This document shows, in pieces, positions 7,865-17,697 of a stretch of DNA of 64,000 nucleotides. The position numbers and the translations under genes are program-made. The notes beneath the pieces were generated by a model. The model did no database searches, had not been told where the DNA came from, and saw only the letters and a list, made by a program, of their open reading frames with translations. Position 1 is the stretch's first letter; each line of letters begins with the position of its first letter. Origin of the DNA: an uncultured Pelagibacteraceae bacterium. GTDB lineage: Bacteria > Pseudomonadota > Alphaproteobacteria > Pelagibacterales > Pelagibacteraceae. Location: contig CACFAF010000003.1 in NCBI GenBank assembly GCA_902564245.1, positions 29,290 through 93,289 of the forward strand. Direction: 5' to 3'.

Positions 7865-10248
7865 CTATTTATTCCAGGAAGGTTTGTTTGAGCAAATGGT
7901 ATAATAGTTATTGAGAAATAAATTTGTTCATTAGGCTGAAAATCTGTATCTTGATAATATTCTTTATTATACTCAACAGCTGCTGTTAAACAGTCATTTT
8001 TATATTCATAAATTAAATTATAGAATTCTGTTAAATCAGTTTTTTTATTTTTTCTTGTACTAAATTTTAACTTTTTTTGATCACTAAAGCTATATGAAGT
8101 TTCATTTGTAATATAACTTTCATTTCCTATAAAATTATTTTCTTCCAAGTATTCAAAAGATGTAGCAAAGTTATTAAGACTAAAATTTGTTTTAATTGAA
8201 TCATAATTTGATCTATCTAGATTATTGTCTATTGAAAAATTATAGTCAAAATTTATATGCTCATTAGGTATAATTTTAAAATTTCCAACTAAATCAGATG
8301 TTTTTCTTCCTATTGAACTTTTAATAGGTAAATCATCATTGGCTTCATTTCTAAATACTGATGCCATATTCAATAATATAAAATCATTATTTTTTTTATC
8401 TTTTTTTTCATATTTTGCACCTAATGTAATAGAGTGACCGTTTTCGATTGTATCTGATCTGCCTAACCTATTAAATGAAAAGATATTATTTATGTCTATT
8501 CTTCTATCATCATTTCTAATATCTTTTGAATTATTAGGACTAAATCTGTAAGAAAAAGTTGGAGTAAAATAATTGTTATAAGCCATTGTTTCTTTTTTTA
8601 ATGGATAAGAGCTTTCCATTAGAAAAGATGTCAACAAATCATGATTCAAATCATTTTCATATCTAGAGGAATTTTTCCCTTTTATATTTGTATTTTTAAG
8701 TAAAAGACTATAGTTATTTTTTATTCCAGTATTTGTATATTTTCCATTAGACTTATAAATGAAATCGTTTATAGAAACTGCTTCATAAATATTTGTATCA
8801 AATTGTTTTTGATAGCCTGAGGAATTTATAACTAGCTGATCAAATTTGTTCGAATCTAATTCTACTATTTTATTTATATTAAATTCTGGATATACATATT
8901 CGTACTTATTACTTGATGTTCTTTTATTTAAATCATTATAAACTTGAAAACTTGTGTCTATAGACAAATCTTCTCTACTAGCTTCAAATTTCAAATTCGA
9001 ATTTAAAACTGAATCGTTAGTAATTAGTGGAGATTTTAGCTTATATGTTTTTAGATAAGTATCTTTAGAGGCATTTTGAAGATTTAATTCAAGACTACTG
9101 AATTCAAAAGCACTAAGTCCTAAATTAACTGTTGAATTAGAGAAAAAGTGAGTTTTATTATCATTTTCTTTATGTGCAAAACTAAAATCGACCATATTTT
9201 TGGTCTCTTTTCCTACTTGGCGATATTCTAATTGATATAATTGTTCAGATGAATAAATTCTAGGAGTAAAAGTCATATCTTTATTGTCAGCTAAGACATG
9301 GTAATAAGGAAGATCAACTGAATTTCCAGTTTTTGAACTGTTAAGATATTTTGGAATAAGAAACCCAGATTGTCTTTTAACAGTAGGGTCTGGATGAAAA
9401 AATTTTGGAAAGTATAAAATTGGTATATCATAGAGTTTTAGCCATGCATTTTTATAATCAATAATTTTTTTTGATTTATTATGAGTGATTGTTTCTGCTG
9501 ACATTTGCCAAGGAGGACATTTTTCAGTTTTTTTACAAGTTGTAAAAACACCCTTTGAAATCTTAGTTTCATTTTCTGTTGCATTAATTACGTTACCTTT
9601 CATTCTAGGATTATTTGTTGGATTACCAAAAGTTGCATTATATAATTCCAAATTAAAATCTTTACCCGAAAATTTATTATCTCTTAAATTAACCATTAAT
9701 TCTTTAAGATTAAGTTTGTTTTTCATATTATCGATATATGTAGCATCACTTCCTTTTAAAATCTTATTAGAATTATAAAGTTTAAATTTATTTAGTATGA
9801 TTATATTTCCAAAGTTATCTTTTATTTTTGTTTTATAGCTAGAGTAAAATTCATTTTTATTTCTATCAAAAAATAAATTTTTTGAATCAATAATATAATT
9901 ATTTTCTAGTAAAGCTGAAGAGGACCCTACTGTTGATATAATATTTTTTTTTCTATCAAAAAACATTTTTTCAGCATTTAATTTTAATTGATTTATGTTA
10001 TCTGTAAATTCAATATTATTAGTAAGAGTAAGGAGTAGTTTTTTTTTATCATACTTAAATTTTTCTGCAGTTATTTCAATCTTGTCAATTTTATCAATAA
10101 TTTTTATATCATTTTCAGCTTGAATTAAATTTCCTTTATCAAGAATTTCTATATCTTTTGTCAAAAATTCTAGATTATCTGAATTCGCTTTATTAAAAAA
10201 TATAATAAATAAAAGCAGTATATTTATATAAAAAATTTTATTTTTCAT
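7861..10248 (-). CDS. lptD: LPS-assembly outer-membrane protein LptD
   Basis: LptD is the beta-barrel that inserts lipopolysaccharide into the outer leaflet. The 795-residue protein begins with a signal peptide (IFYINILLLFIIFF). An OstA-type jelly-roll domain follows (about residues 25-200), rich in short repeats such as ITAEKFKYD and LNAEKMFFDRK. The remainder is a long barrel domain with PWQMSAETITHN and the conserved PILYFPKFFHPDPTVKRQSGFL region. Two cysteines lie in TTCKKTEKC (about residues 236 and 242), and another sits near the C-terminus. These could form the disulfides known from other LptD proteins. It overlaps lptG by 11 bp. Confidence 0.92.
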   Translation of the reverse strand: MKNKIFYINILLLFIIFFNKANSDNLEFLTKDIEILDKGNLIQAENDIKIIDKIDKIEITAEKFKYDKKKLLLTLTNNIEFTDNINQLKLNAEKMFFDRKKNIISTVGSSSALLENNYIIDSKNLFFDRNKNEFYSSYKTKIKDNFGNIIILNKFKLYNSNKILKGSDATYIDNMKNKLNLKELMVNLRDNKFSGKDFNLELYNATFGNPTNNPRMKGNVINATENETKISKGVFTTCKKTEKCPPWQMSAETITHNKSKKIIDYKNAWLKLYDIPILYFPKFFHPDPTVKRQSGFLIPKYLNSSKTGNSVDLPYYHVLADNKDMTFTPRIYSSEQLYQLEYRQVGKETKNMVDFSFAHKENDNKTHFFSNSTVNLGLSAFEFSSLELNLQNASKDTYLKTYKLKSPLITNDSVLNSNLKFEASREDLSIDTSFQVYNDLNKRTSSNKYEYVYPEFNINKIVELDSNKFDQLVINSSGYQKQFDTNIYEAVSINDFIYKSNGKYTNTGIKNNYSLLLKNTNIKGKNSSRYENDLNHDLLTSFLMESSYPLKKETMAYNNYFTPTFSYRFSPNNSKDIRNDDRRIDINNIFSFNRLGRSDTIENGHSITLGAKYEKKDKKNNDFILLNMASVFRNEANDDLPIKSSIGRKTSDLVGNFKIIPNEHINFDYNFSIDNNLDRSNYDSIKTNFSLNNFATSFEYLEENNFIGNESYITNETSYSFSDQKKLKFSTRKNKKTDLTEFYNLIYEYKNDCLTAAVEYNKEYYQDTDFQPNEQIYFSITIIPFAQTNLPGINR

Positions 10249-11317
10249 TTATCCTAACCAATCCAATACAACAGAAAAAAAATATAATTATTAGTGGTAA
10301 CCAAACTGATAGTTCTATTGGCATATATTCATTTTCTCCTAAAGAAAATATAAAAAAATTAAAGTAATAAATAATTACTGATATTAGTATTCCCATAACT
10401 AAATTAAAAGTTATTGGATTATTATGTTTTATATTAAGCATTATTATCGATGCAAATAGACACATTATTGTGAGATACACAGGATACGAATAGAGTTTTT
10501 GGAAATGACCATTTATTTCAGAGGTAGAATAGCCTAATTGCTCATACTCCTTTTTAAGTTTTTGAAGTTTAAAAAACGTAAGAGAAGAAAGATTTGAAAA
10601 TAAACTTTTAATTTTTTCAGAATTAAAATTTGTTCTGAAAATAAATTCATTTTTAACAGATTTATTATTATCTTTAGATATAGTTGCTTTTTTTAAATAC
10701 CAATCATTATTCTCAATATTAGCTTCATTTGTATAAATATACCTAATAATATTAAAATTATTGTCAAATTGAGAAATTGAAACATCCATCAGTTTATTTT
10801 TTACAAGTTTCTTAGCATTAATTATATTTATTTTTTCTTTGAATTCATCTTTGATCCAAATTCCATTATTGGTTATTACTGCTAGATATTTATTATCTTT
10901 AGATTGACCACTTTTTAAGTCAAAATATATATATTTGAACTTTGATGACAAATTATAAAATATAGTCACAATAAAAATTCCTAGTAGCAAAGAAGTAAAA
11001 GTAATTGTTTTAATAATTTTATAATTTGTAATACCAAAATTTTTAAATACATTTAGTTCATCTTTATCAAAAACCCTTATGAAAAAAAATTGAGTTGATA
11101 TTAAAAAAATGAAAGGGAAAATTTCATATAAAATTGATGGTGTATTAAGAAAAGTTAAAATTATCGGAAAAATAATCTTTTTATCACTTTCTTTAAAATA
11201 TGAAATTTCTTCAAATATATTTAATACAAATATTGCACTAAAGAAAACAAAAGTTATTAGCAATACAGTCTTCAGGTAATTTTTAATAATATATAATTGA
11301 TAAATTCTAGGTGTCAT
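10238..11317 (-). CDS. lptG: LPS export ABC transporter permease LptG
   Basis: LptG and LptF form the inner-membrane pair that, powered by LptB, extracts lipopolysaccharide. The 359-residue protein has the YjgP/YjgQ architecture. Transmembrane helices lie near residues 15-35, 60-80 and 100-120. A periplasmic jelly-roll region (about residues 125-265) follows, then three C-terminal helices. The start MTPRIYQLYIIKNYLKTVLL is typical of LptG. It comes second in the lptF-lptG-lptD order, 1 bp after lptF. The choice of LptG over LptF rests on gene order and on this start motif. Confidence 0.88.
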   Translation of the reverse strand: MTPRIYQLYIIKNYLKTVLLITFVFFSAIFVLNIFEEISYFKESDKKIIFPIILTFLNTPSILYEIFPFIFLISTQFFFIRVFDKDELNVFKNFGITNYKIIKTITFTSLLLGIFIVTIFYNLSSKFKYIYFDLKSGQSKDNKYLAVITNNGIWIKDEFKEKINIINAKKLVKNKLMDVSISQFDNNFNIIRYIYTNEANIENNDWYLKKATISKDNNKSVKNEFIFRTNFNSEKIKSLFSNLSSLTFFKLQKLKKEYEQLGYSTSEINGHFQKLYSYPVYLTIMCLFASIIMLNIKHNNPITFNLVMGILISVIIYYFNFFIFSLGENEYMPIELSVWLPLIIIFFFCCIGLVRINEK

Positions 11318-11318
11318 T

Positions 11319-12437
11319 TTATTTAGCTATAGTTAGTTTCTTAAATATTAAAATATAATTAATTAAAAAAATTATTAATGGACTCAGTAAAAAGATTAAA
11401 CTTGAAAGTTTATTTATACCTGCATATTTCAGAGAAATTTCAGAAAAAATAATTATAGATAAAACGTATAAAAAAACTTTTATTCTAAATTTTGAATAAT
11501 TTGAACTATCTTTTGATTTTAAGATTAAAATTGATGCAATTAAAGCAATCAATGGAATAAAAAAAGGAGCATAAAATCTTTTTATCAGTTCTTGATTTAC
11601 ACTTATTAAAGAATCTTTGTTACAAATTAAAAATTTTATTTCAACAAATTCGTTATTAGTTAATATTTTCTTTAAACATTTAAATAAAGACGTGGATTTT
11701 AATTCTTGTATCTTAGGAAATGTCGTAGACTTAGTAGTGTATTTTGAAAGATTTAACTCTGTTTTTTCAAAACTATACTTCGTGATATTTTTATCATCAA
11801 TATTAATTATCTCACCTTCATAAAGAATTAAAAAATTTAAATCATTTTTATTAACAATAGATCCTGACTTAGCATATATAATTTGTGCTTCATCGCCTGA
11901 GGTCGATTCTTTTAAGAAAATATTTTGTAATAAATTTTTTTCTTTTTTATTAACAAAAATTGTTAACCCTTCGACTGTATCAATAAATTTTTTTTCTTTA
12001 ATTAAAGATGGAAAAAAATCTATATTTGAAGATCTAATAAATGATCTAGCTTTGTCCTGTGATTTTGGAACTATGTAGGTTGTAAGTAAAATTTGAAAAA
12101 TTAAAAAAAATAGAGAATATATGATTATAGTATTTATAAAGGTTTTTCTTGTAATGCCGTTAATCCAAAATATTATAAGTTCATTTTTATTTTCATATTT
12201 TGTTAAAGTATAAAAGAGAGAAATAAAAAAAACAAAAGGCAAAACCCTAGAAAAAATTTTTGGAAAATTTAAAAGAGTAAAATACATATATATTTTGAAA
12301 TTGTGCCCATCCTCTGTAACAAAATCTAGGAAGTTTACAGCTTGTATTATCCAAACAATTAGTGTTGACGTAATGGATATGATTAGAAAGAAATTAAGAT
12401 TATCTAATAAAAATTTACTAAAGATTAATTTTTTCAT
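11319..12437 (-). CDS. lptF: LPS export ABC transporter permease LptF
   Basis: This is the partner permease of LptG, with the same YjgP/YjgQ plan. Helices lie near residues 10-35, 50-80 and 95-120, then a periplasmic domain, then helices at the C-terminus (about residues 275-365). The frame stays open to an ATG at 12476, but the ATG at 12435-12437 (MKKLIFSKFLLDNLNFF) is preferred because it places the first helix and basic start as in the family. That choice leaves 62 bp before the divergent pepA. The longer form would add 13 residues. It heads the LPS and outer-membrane operon. Confidence 0.87.
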   Translation of the reverse strand: MKKLIFSKFLLDNLNFFLIISITSTLIVWIIQAVNFLDFVTEDGHNFKIYMYFTLLNFPKIFSRVLPFVFFISLFYTLTKYENKNELIIFWINGITRKTFINTIIIYSLFFLIFQILLTTYIVPKSQDKARSFIRSSNIDFFPSLIKEKKFIDTVEGLTIFVNKKEKNLLQNIFLKESTSGDEAQIIYAKSGSIVNKNDLNFLILYEGEIINIDDKNITKYSFEKTELNLSKYTTKSTTFPKIQELKSTSLFKCLKKILTNNEFVEIKFLICNKDSLISVNQELIKRFYAPFFIPLIALIASILILKSKDSSNYSKFRIKVFLYVLSIIIFSEISLKYAGINKLSSLIFLLSPLIIFLINYILIFKKLTIAK

Positions 12438-12499
12438 TGAAATATAATAATTTTCTTCATATATACCATCGAACACGTGTAGAGTGTATTTAAAAATTT

Positions 12500-13963
12500 A
12501 TGACTATTAAATTTACTTATAAAAATAAGGCTAAATCAAGCAATCTTGAGGCAATTGTTTTGTTTACTGATGAGAAGTTTCAAACAAAAAATTTAAAAAA
12601 TTTCATATCAAAAAATGAAGCAAGTTATGTTGAAAAGACTTTAAAAAATAGGAAAATAAATAAAGAAAATATTATCTCTTTCAACTTAAACGAAAAAACT
12701 AGGATTATTTTGATATCTTTAAAAAAAGATCTTAAAGGAAATGGAGTAGAAAATTTAGGTGCCGAATTTTATAATTTTATAAAAAAAAATTTATTAAAAG
12801 AAATATCTATATTTGCCGAAAGTGTAAAAACTAAACCAGGAAAAGATTTTATAGGACGGTTTTTACATGGATTAAAGTTGAAATCATATGAATTCAATAT
12901 TTATAAATCAAAAAAAATAAAAAATATTACAACAATTTCTTTAATTGGGAGACTAAACAATATATTTGTAAAGAATAAATTAAAGTTTAAAGCTCTAGAA
13001 GATGGTACATTTTTCACTAGAGATCTTGTGTCAGAACCTGGAAATATTTTACATCCTGATGAGTATGCCAAAAGATTACTTAAATTAAAAAAATTTGGAT
13101 TAAAAGTTACTGTTTATAATGAACAAAAATTAAAAAAATTAGGAATGAATGCTTTAGTAGGCGTAGGACAAGGAAGTATAAGAGGGTCCTATCTCGTCAC
13201 TATTGAGTGGAATGGAACAAAATCAAAATCAAAACCCTTAGGTTTTGTTGGAAAGGGTGTTTGTTTTGATACGGGGGGTATTTCTTTAAAACCTGCAAAA
13301 TTTATGGAAGATATGACATACGATATGGCAGGATCTGCTGTAGTTGTTGGATTAATGAAAAACTTTGCAATAAGAAAAGCAAAAATAAATGCCGTTGGGG
13401 TAGTAGGACTTGTTGAAAACATGCCTGGAGGAAATGCACAAAGACCTGGAGATATAGTTAAATCTTATAGCGGAAAAACTATAGAAGTTTTAAATACTGA
13501 TGCAGAAGGAAGATTAGTTTTAGCAGATGCTTTAACTTTTACTGAAAAGAAATTTAAACCTCAATTTATGATTGACCTAGCCACATTAACTGGTGCAATA
13601 ATTGTTTGCTTAGGATCTGAATATGCTGGACTTTTTTCAAATAATGATAAACTTTCAAAACAGATTTTTGATGCTGGAGAAAAAGTAGATGAAAAAGTGT
13701 GGAGATTACCTCTTCATAAAAACTATGATAAACTTATGGACTCTAAAACTGCTGATATGCAAAATATAAACTATGTAGGAGGAGCAGGTTCAACAACAGC
13801 AGCACAATTTTTGCAAAGATTCATAATTAATAAAACACCTTGGGCCCATCTAGACATAGCTGGGATGGCTTTCTCTAAATATGGAGGCGCTTTAAACCCG
13901 AGTGGAGCAACAGGTTATGGTGTAAGGTTGTTAAATCAATTTGTGGAAGATAACTATGAATAA
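12500..13963 (+). CDS. pepA: Leucyl aminopeptidase (M17 family)
   Basis: This is a cytosolic two-metal aminopeptidase that releases N-terminal residues from peptides. The 487-residue protein has a poorly conserved N-terminal domain (about 1-165). The catalytic domain carries VGKGVCFDTGGISLKPA, DMAGSA and the M17 signature NTDAEGRLVLADAL. The C-terminal WAHLDIAGMAF with GATGYGVRLL is also standard. Gene order next to lptF and ndk is typical of the group. Its last 8 bases overlap the ndk start. Confidence 0.95.
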   Translation: MTIKFTYKNKAKSSNLEAIVLFTDEKFQTKNLKNFISKNEASYVEKTLKNRKINKENIISFNLNEKTRIILISLKKDLKGNGVENLGAEFYNFIKKNLLKEISIFAESVKTKPGKDFIGRFLHGLKLKSYEFNIYKSKKIKNITTISLIGRLNNIFVKNKLKFKALEDGTFFTRDLVSEPGNILHPDEYAKRLLKLKKFGLKVTVYNEQKLKKLGMNALVGVGQGSIRGSYLVTIEWNGTKSKSKPLGFVGKGVCFDTGGISLKPAKFMEDMTYDMAGSAVVVGLMKNFAIRKAKINAVGVVGLVENMPGGNAQRPGDIVKSYSGKTIEVLNTDAEGRLVLADALTFTEKKFKPQFMIDLATLTGAIIVCLGSEYAGLFSNNDKLSKQIFDAGEKVDEKVWRLPLHKNYDKLMDSKTADMQNINYVGGAGSTTAAQFLQRFIINKTPWAHLDIAGMAFSKYGGALNPSGATGYGVRLLNQFVEDNYE

Positions 13964-14366
13964 TTTAGAACAAACACTTTCAATTATAAAACCAGATGCA
14001 GTCGAGAGGAATTTAGATAAAGAAATTAAAGAAATATTCATTAATAAAGGTTTTAAAATTGTAAAAGAAAAAAAAATTCAATTAGCAAAAAATGAAGCTG
14101 AACAATTCTATAAAGTGCACGAAACTAAGCCATTTTACAATGAATTATGTGCTTATTTATCATCAGGCCCAATAGTAGTAATGATACTTGAAAAAGAGAG
14201 TGCTGTATTAGCAAATAGAGAGTTAATGGGCGCTACAAATCCAAAAGAAGCAAAAGAAGGAACAATTAGAAAAAAATTTGGATTATCAATCGATAAAAAT
14301 TCTGTACATGGTTCCGACAGTGTTGATAATGCTAAAATAGAAATTGATTTTTTTTTTAAAGATTAA
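13956..14366 (+). CDS. ndk: Nucleoside diphosphate kinase
   Basis: Ndk equilibrates nucleoside di- and triphosphates through a phosphohistidine. The protein has 136 residues from the ATG at 13956 (MNNLEQTLSIIKPDAVERN), the normal family start. A GTG at 13941 in the same frame would add five unlikely residues inside pepA. The active histidine is in SVHGSDS near residue 115, and LMGATNPKEAKEGTIR is the nucleotide-binding stretch. The stop shares a TTAA with the convergent purN stop. Confidence 0.96.
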   Translation: MNNLEQTLSIIKPDAVERNLDKEIKEIFINKGFKIVKEKKIQLAKNEAEQFYKVHETKPFYNELCAYLSSGPIVVMILEKESAVLANRELMGATNPKEAKEGTIRKKFGLSIDKNSVHGSDSVDNAKIEIDFFFKD

Positions 14367-14938
14367 GTTAAAATTTTCATAATAGCGGCTGGATAAATTA
14401 AATGTTCCTTTTTAAGAACTTTTCTTGCCAACGAAATATGATTATCTTTTTCAGATATTTTAACCTTTTTTTGTAAAATTATTTTTCCAGAGTCGAGTTT
14501 TGATGTTACATAATGAACAGTACATCCTGCAAATTTCTCACTTCTTTTTAAAGCTCTAATATGTGTATTTAAACCTTTGTATTTTGGAAGCAATGAGGGA
14601 TGTATATTAATTATTTTACCTTGAAATTTTTTGATAAAGTTTTTTGATAAAATTTTCATAAATCCCGCAAGACAAATTAAAGTGATTTTATTTTTTTTTA
14701 GAAATAACAAATTATTTTTTTCATAAGTTTTTTTTGAAAAATTAAATATTTTTTTTTTTATTCTATATTGGTTTGCATATTTTAGACCCTTAGCTTGAGA
14801 TTTATTTGAAACAATCAAATCTATTGTAATAGGAGATTTTTTAGATTTAGAGAATTTTATTAAATTTTTTAAATTTGAACCTTTGCCAGATATAAAAACC
14901 GCAGTTTTTACTTTTTTAAGACCAGTTAATTTTACCAT
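14363..14938 (-). CDS. purN: Phosphoribosylglycinamide formyltransferase
   Basis: PurN transfers a formyl group from 10-formyltetrahydrofolate to GAR in purine synthesis. The 191-residue protein has the GSNL phosphate-binding motif near the N-terminus (FISGKGSNLKNLI). The folate region is LAGFMKIL with INIHPSLLPKYKG, which carries the catalytic histidine. The acidic motif SKLDSGKIILQ follows. Its first 23 bases overlap the end of purM, so the two genes are translationally coupled in the usual purM-purN order. The ATG at 14938 is used because it is the nearest start to the conserved KTAVFISGKGSN. Confidence 0.95.
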   Translation of the reverse strand: MVKLTGLKKVKTAVFISGKGSNLKNLIKFSKSKKSPITIDLIVSNKSQAKGLKYANQYRIKKKIFNFSKKTYEKNNLLFLKKNKITLICLAGFMKILSKNFIKKFQGKIINIHPSLLPKYKGLNTHIRALKRSEKFAGCTVHYVTSKLDSGKIILQKKVKISEKDNHISLARKVLKKEHLIYPAAIMKILT

Positions 14939-15944
14939 TAAGTTTAATTTTATTTTTTCCAGTAATTATTTTACCTATAATATATGGTTTATAATCTTTG
15001 TTAAAAAATTTTTTAATTTTACTAAAATTTTTTTTATTTATAATAAGACAAAATCCGACACCACAATTAAAAGTTTTTAACATTTCTTTGTCATCAATTT
15101 TATTTTTTTTTAACCAGTTAAATATACTTTTAGTTTTTATTTTATTTAAATCAATATTTGCTACTAAATTTTCTGGAATAACCCTTTTTATATTATCAGC
15201 AATTCCACCACCAGTTATATTTGCACATCCATTAATTAAATTATGTTTAATTAAATTTAGAACTTCTTTAACATAAATTTTTGTAGGCTTTAAAAGTTCT
15301 TCTTTTAAAAATTTATTTCTTTTTAAATTAATTTTATTTTTACTTAAAATATACCTTATTAATGAATAACCATTAGAATGAACTCCACTAGATGGTATTG
15401 CTAATATTAAATCATTTTTTTTAATTTTTTCTTTTTTTAAAATTTTATTTTCTTCGACAATTCCTACTGCAAAACCAGCAATATCAAATTTACCTTTTGT
15501 GTAAGTTCCAGGCATTTCTGCTGTTTCACCACCAACTAGTTCACATTCTGAAATTTTACATCCTCTAATAATACCTTTTAAAATTGATCTAAGTTTTTTT
15601 AAGTTAATTTTGTTAATTGATATATAATCTAAAAATAATAAAGGCCTTGCACCCTGTACAATTAAATCATTAACACTCATTGCCACTAAATCAATTCCAA
15701 TAGTATCAAATTTGTTTAATTGATTGGCAATTTCAATTTTTGTACCAACCCCATCTGTACATGCTACAATTTTGGGTTTTCTTAAATTGCTGGGTATGTC
15801 TGAAATTGATCCAAAACCACCGATATTTTTAAACTTTTTTTTGCCTTTATTCTTTGTAGAAATATTAGATATAAACTTAATAAATTTGTCAGATGCATTT
15901 ATGTTTACTCCACTTTTTTCATATGTAAATTTATTTTTTTTCAT
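14916..15944 (-). CDS. purM: Phosphoribosylformylglycinamidine cyclo-ligase
   Basis: PurM is AIR synthetase, the ATP-dependent step that closes the imidazole ring. The 342-residue protein starts with FTYEKSGVNINASD. It contains VACTDGVGTKIEIA, AMSVNDLIVQGARPLLFLDYI and GGETAEMPGTY, and the C-terminal half carries NITGGGIADNIKRVIP. All are family hallmarks. Only 11 bp separate its ATG from the divergent DUF2066 gene, so its promoter must extend into that coding sequence or the transcript has almost no leader. Confidence 0.96.
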   Translation of the reverse strand: MKKNKFTYEKSGVNINASDKFIKFISNISTKNKGKKKFKNIGGFGSISDIPSNLRKPKIVACTDGVGTKIEIANQLNKFDTIGIDLVAMSVNDLIVQGARPLLFLDYISINKINLKKLRSILKGIIRGCKISECELVGGETAEMPGTYTKGKFDIAGFAVGIVEENKILKKEKIKKNDLILAIPSSGVHSNGYSLIRYILSKNKINLKRNKFLKEELLKPTKIYVKEVLNLIKHNLINGCANITGGGIADNIKRVIPENLVANIDLNKIKTKSIFNWLKKNKIDDKEMLKTFNCGVGFCLIINKKNFSKIKKFFNKDYKPYIIGKIITGKNKIKLNGKINWS

Positions 15945-15955
15945 TAGTATAAAAT

Positions 15956-17032
15956 ATGCAGTTTAAAAAATTAAAAAACTCGATCAATCTATATATATTT
16001 TTTTTTTCATATCTTCTATTCATAAATATAATATTGATTGAATCTTTATCTGCTAATAATTTTAAAGTTGAAGATCTTAAGATTTCCCAGCCTTTTGAGC
16101 TCAATTTTAATAAATCAAAAGTTATTGATAGAGGATTTAAAGAAGCCTTTTTAGAATTAGTCTCTATGATTACAACTTCTAAGGATAAAGAAAAAATAAA
16201 AAAAACTCAATTATCTAAAATAAAAGGATTAATCGATTCTTTTACAATGAGCGATGAAAAATTCATTGATAATAAATATCATGTTAACTTTGATGTAAAT
16301 TTTAATAAAAAAAATACATTAGATTTTTTTGAAGAAAATAATATTTTTCCCTCAATTCCTAAAAAAAAAAAATTGTTATTAATTCCAATTTTGGTTGATT
16401 TACAATTAGAACAAGTTCAACTATTTAATAATAATATTTTTTATGAAAAATGGAATAATAACAATAAACGATTTTACTTATTAAATTATATATTACCAAA
16501 TGAAGATATCGAGGATGTAAATTTGATCTCTTTAAATAGTAAGTCAATTGAAGATTATAATTTTCAAGAAATAATAAAAAAATATGATTTAAATGATTTT
16601 ATTATAGTAATTATCTATAAAGATAGTAATAAATTTAAAATATTATCTAAAATGCAACTAAATAATTCATTAAGAATTATTAATCAAAATTTTGAGAGTA
16701 TTGATTTAACTTCTGAGAAAGATTTTTACTTAATATTAGATAATTTAAAGATTTCATATGAAAATTATTGGAAAAGTATCAATCAAATTAATACTTCAAT
16801 TAAATTGCCTTTAACTATCTCCATAAAATCAGACAAAAATAATAAGATTAGATGGGTAGAAGATATTTTGAATGAACTTGATTTAATTTCTAAGTTCGAA
16901 ATATCTAGATTCAATAGTCAAAATTTATATTTTAAAATTATATATAATGGTTCGCCTGATATGTTTATCAATGATATGAATGAAAGAGGGATAAAAATTA
17001 AAAAGCAAAATCAAATTTGGATAGTTGAATGA
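15956..17032 (+). CDS. DUF2066 domain-containing membrane-anchored protein
   Basis: The function is unknown. The 358-residue protein has one N-terminal hydrophobic segment (YIFFFSYLLFINIILIESL), so it is probably exported or anchored with the rest in the periplasm. The region after the segment (IDRGFKEAFLELVSMITTS) fits the start of DUF2066. Proteins of that family commonly sit between purM and hdaA or hda in proteobacteria, which is exactly the arrangement here. That context carries much of the call because the sequence itself is strongly AT-drifted. It ends 4 bp inside hdaA, so it is co-transcribed with the replication-control gene. No catalytic motif is visible. Confidence 0.7.
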   Translation: MQFKKLKNSINLYIFFFSYLLFINIILIESLSANNFKVEDLKISQPFELNFNKSKVIDRGFKEAFLELVSMITTSKDKEKIKKTQLSKIKGLIDSFTMSDEKFIDNKYHVNFDVNFNKKNTLDFFEENNIFPSIPKKKKLLLIPILVDLQLEQVQLFNNNIFYEKWNNNNKRFYLLNYILPNEDIEDVNLISLNSKSIEDYNFQEIIKKYDLNDFIIVIIYKDSNKFKILSKMQLNNSLRIINQNFESIDLTSEKDFYLILDNLKISYENYWKSINQINTSIKLPLTISIKSDKNNKIRWVEDILNELDLISKFEISRFNSQNLYFKIIYNGSPDMFINDMNERGIKIKKQNQIWIVE

Positions 17033-17697
17033 GGGATTTGAACCAACTTTTATTAAATTTTAATCATAAAGAAAATTTTAGAGATGATGATTTTTATGTA
17101 AGCAAAAGTAATTATTATGTTTTTAATTTAATAAGTGGTTGGCCGAAGTGGGAAAAAAATATATTAAATATTTGTGGTGAGAGATATTCTGGAAAAACTC
17201 ATTTAACCAATATTTTTACTAAGAAATTTAGAGCAATAAGTGTAAATGCTGTTTCTTTCGAGGATAAGCACTTAAGAGAAATTAAAATTCATGAAAACAT
17301 TATATTAGATAATTTTAGTGAAAATATTGATGAAAGATTAGTTTATTCTTTATTTAATATAGTTGACCAAGATAATAAATATTTAATTATTAATTCTATA
17401 ACTCCAATAAATCAGATTAATTTTAAATTAAATGATTTAAAATCTAGAGCTAAAAATTGTCTTGTTGCAAATATTGAAAAACCTGATGATGAATTAATTT
17501 TTGCCTTAATATTGAAAAATTTTTCAGATCGCCAAATCACTATAGATAGAAAATTAATAGATTTTATCATTAAAAGAGTAGAGAGATCATATGGCAAAAT
17601 AAATGAATTCATATATAAAATTGATGAGATTAGTTTAAAAAAGAAAAAATCAATTGATTTTAAGATTATAAAAGAAGTATTAGAAACTTTAAAGTGA
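17029..17697 (+). CDS. hdaA: DnaA-related regulatory protein HdaA
   Basis: HdaA is an AAA+ relative of DnaA that helps convert DnaA-ATP to DnaA-ADP and so limits re-initiation. The 222-residue protein lacks the DnaA DNA-binding domain and consists of the AAA+ core. It starts with NQLLLNFNHKENFRDDDFYV, has the P-loop GERYSGKTHL near residue 50, and a C-terminal lid (RQITIDRKLIDFIIKRVERS). Size and the position after a DUF2066 gene are typical. It overlaps both neighbours by 4 bp. A role as Hda is inferred from family knowledge. Confidence 0.85.
   Translation: MRDLNQLLLNFNHKENFRDDDFYVSKSNYYVFNLISGWPKWEKNILNICGERYSGKTHLTNIFTKKFRAISVNAVSFEDKHLREIKIHENIILDNFSENIDERLVYSLFNIVDQDNKYLIINSITPINQINFKLNDLKSRAKNCLVANIEKPDDELIFALILKNFSDRQITIDRKLIDFIIKRVERSYGKINEFIYKIDEISLKKKKSIDFKIIKEVLETLK

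Noticed and set aside
12438..12476. Longer start for lptF
   Set aside because: It adds 13 residues before the normal basic start and first helix; not excluded but less likely.
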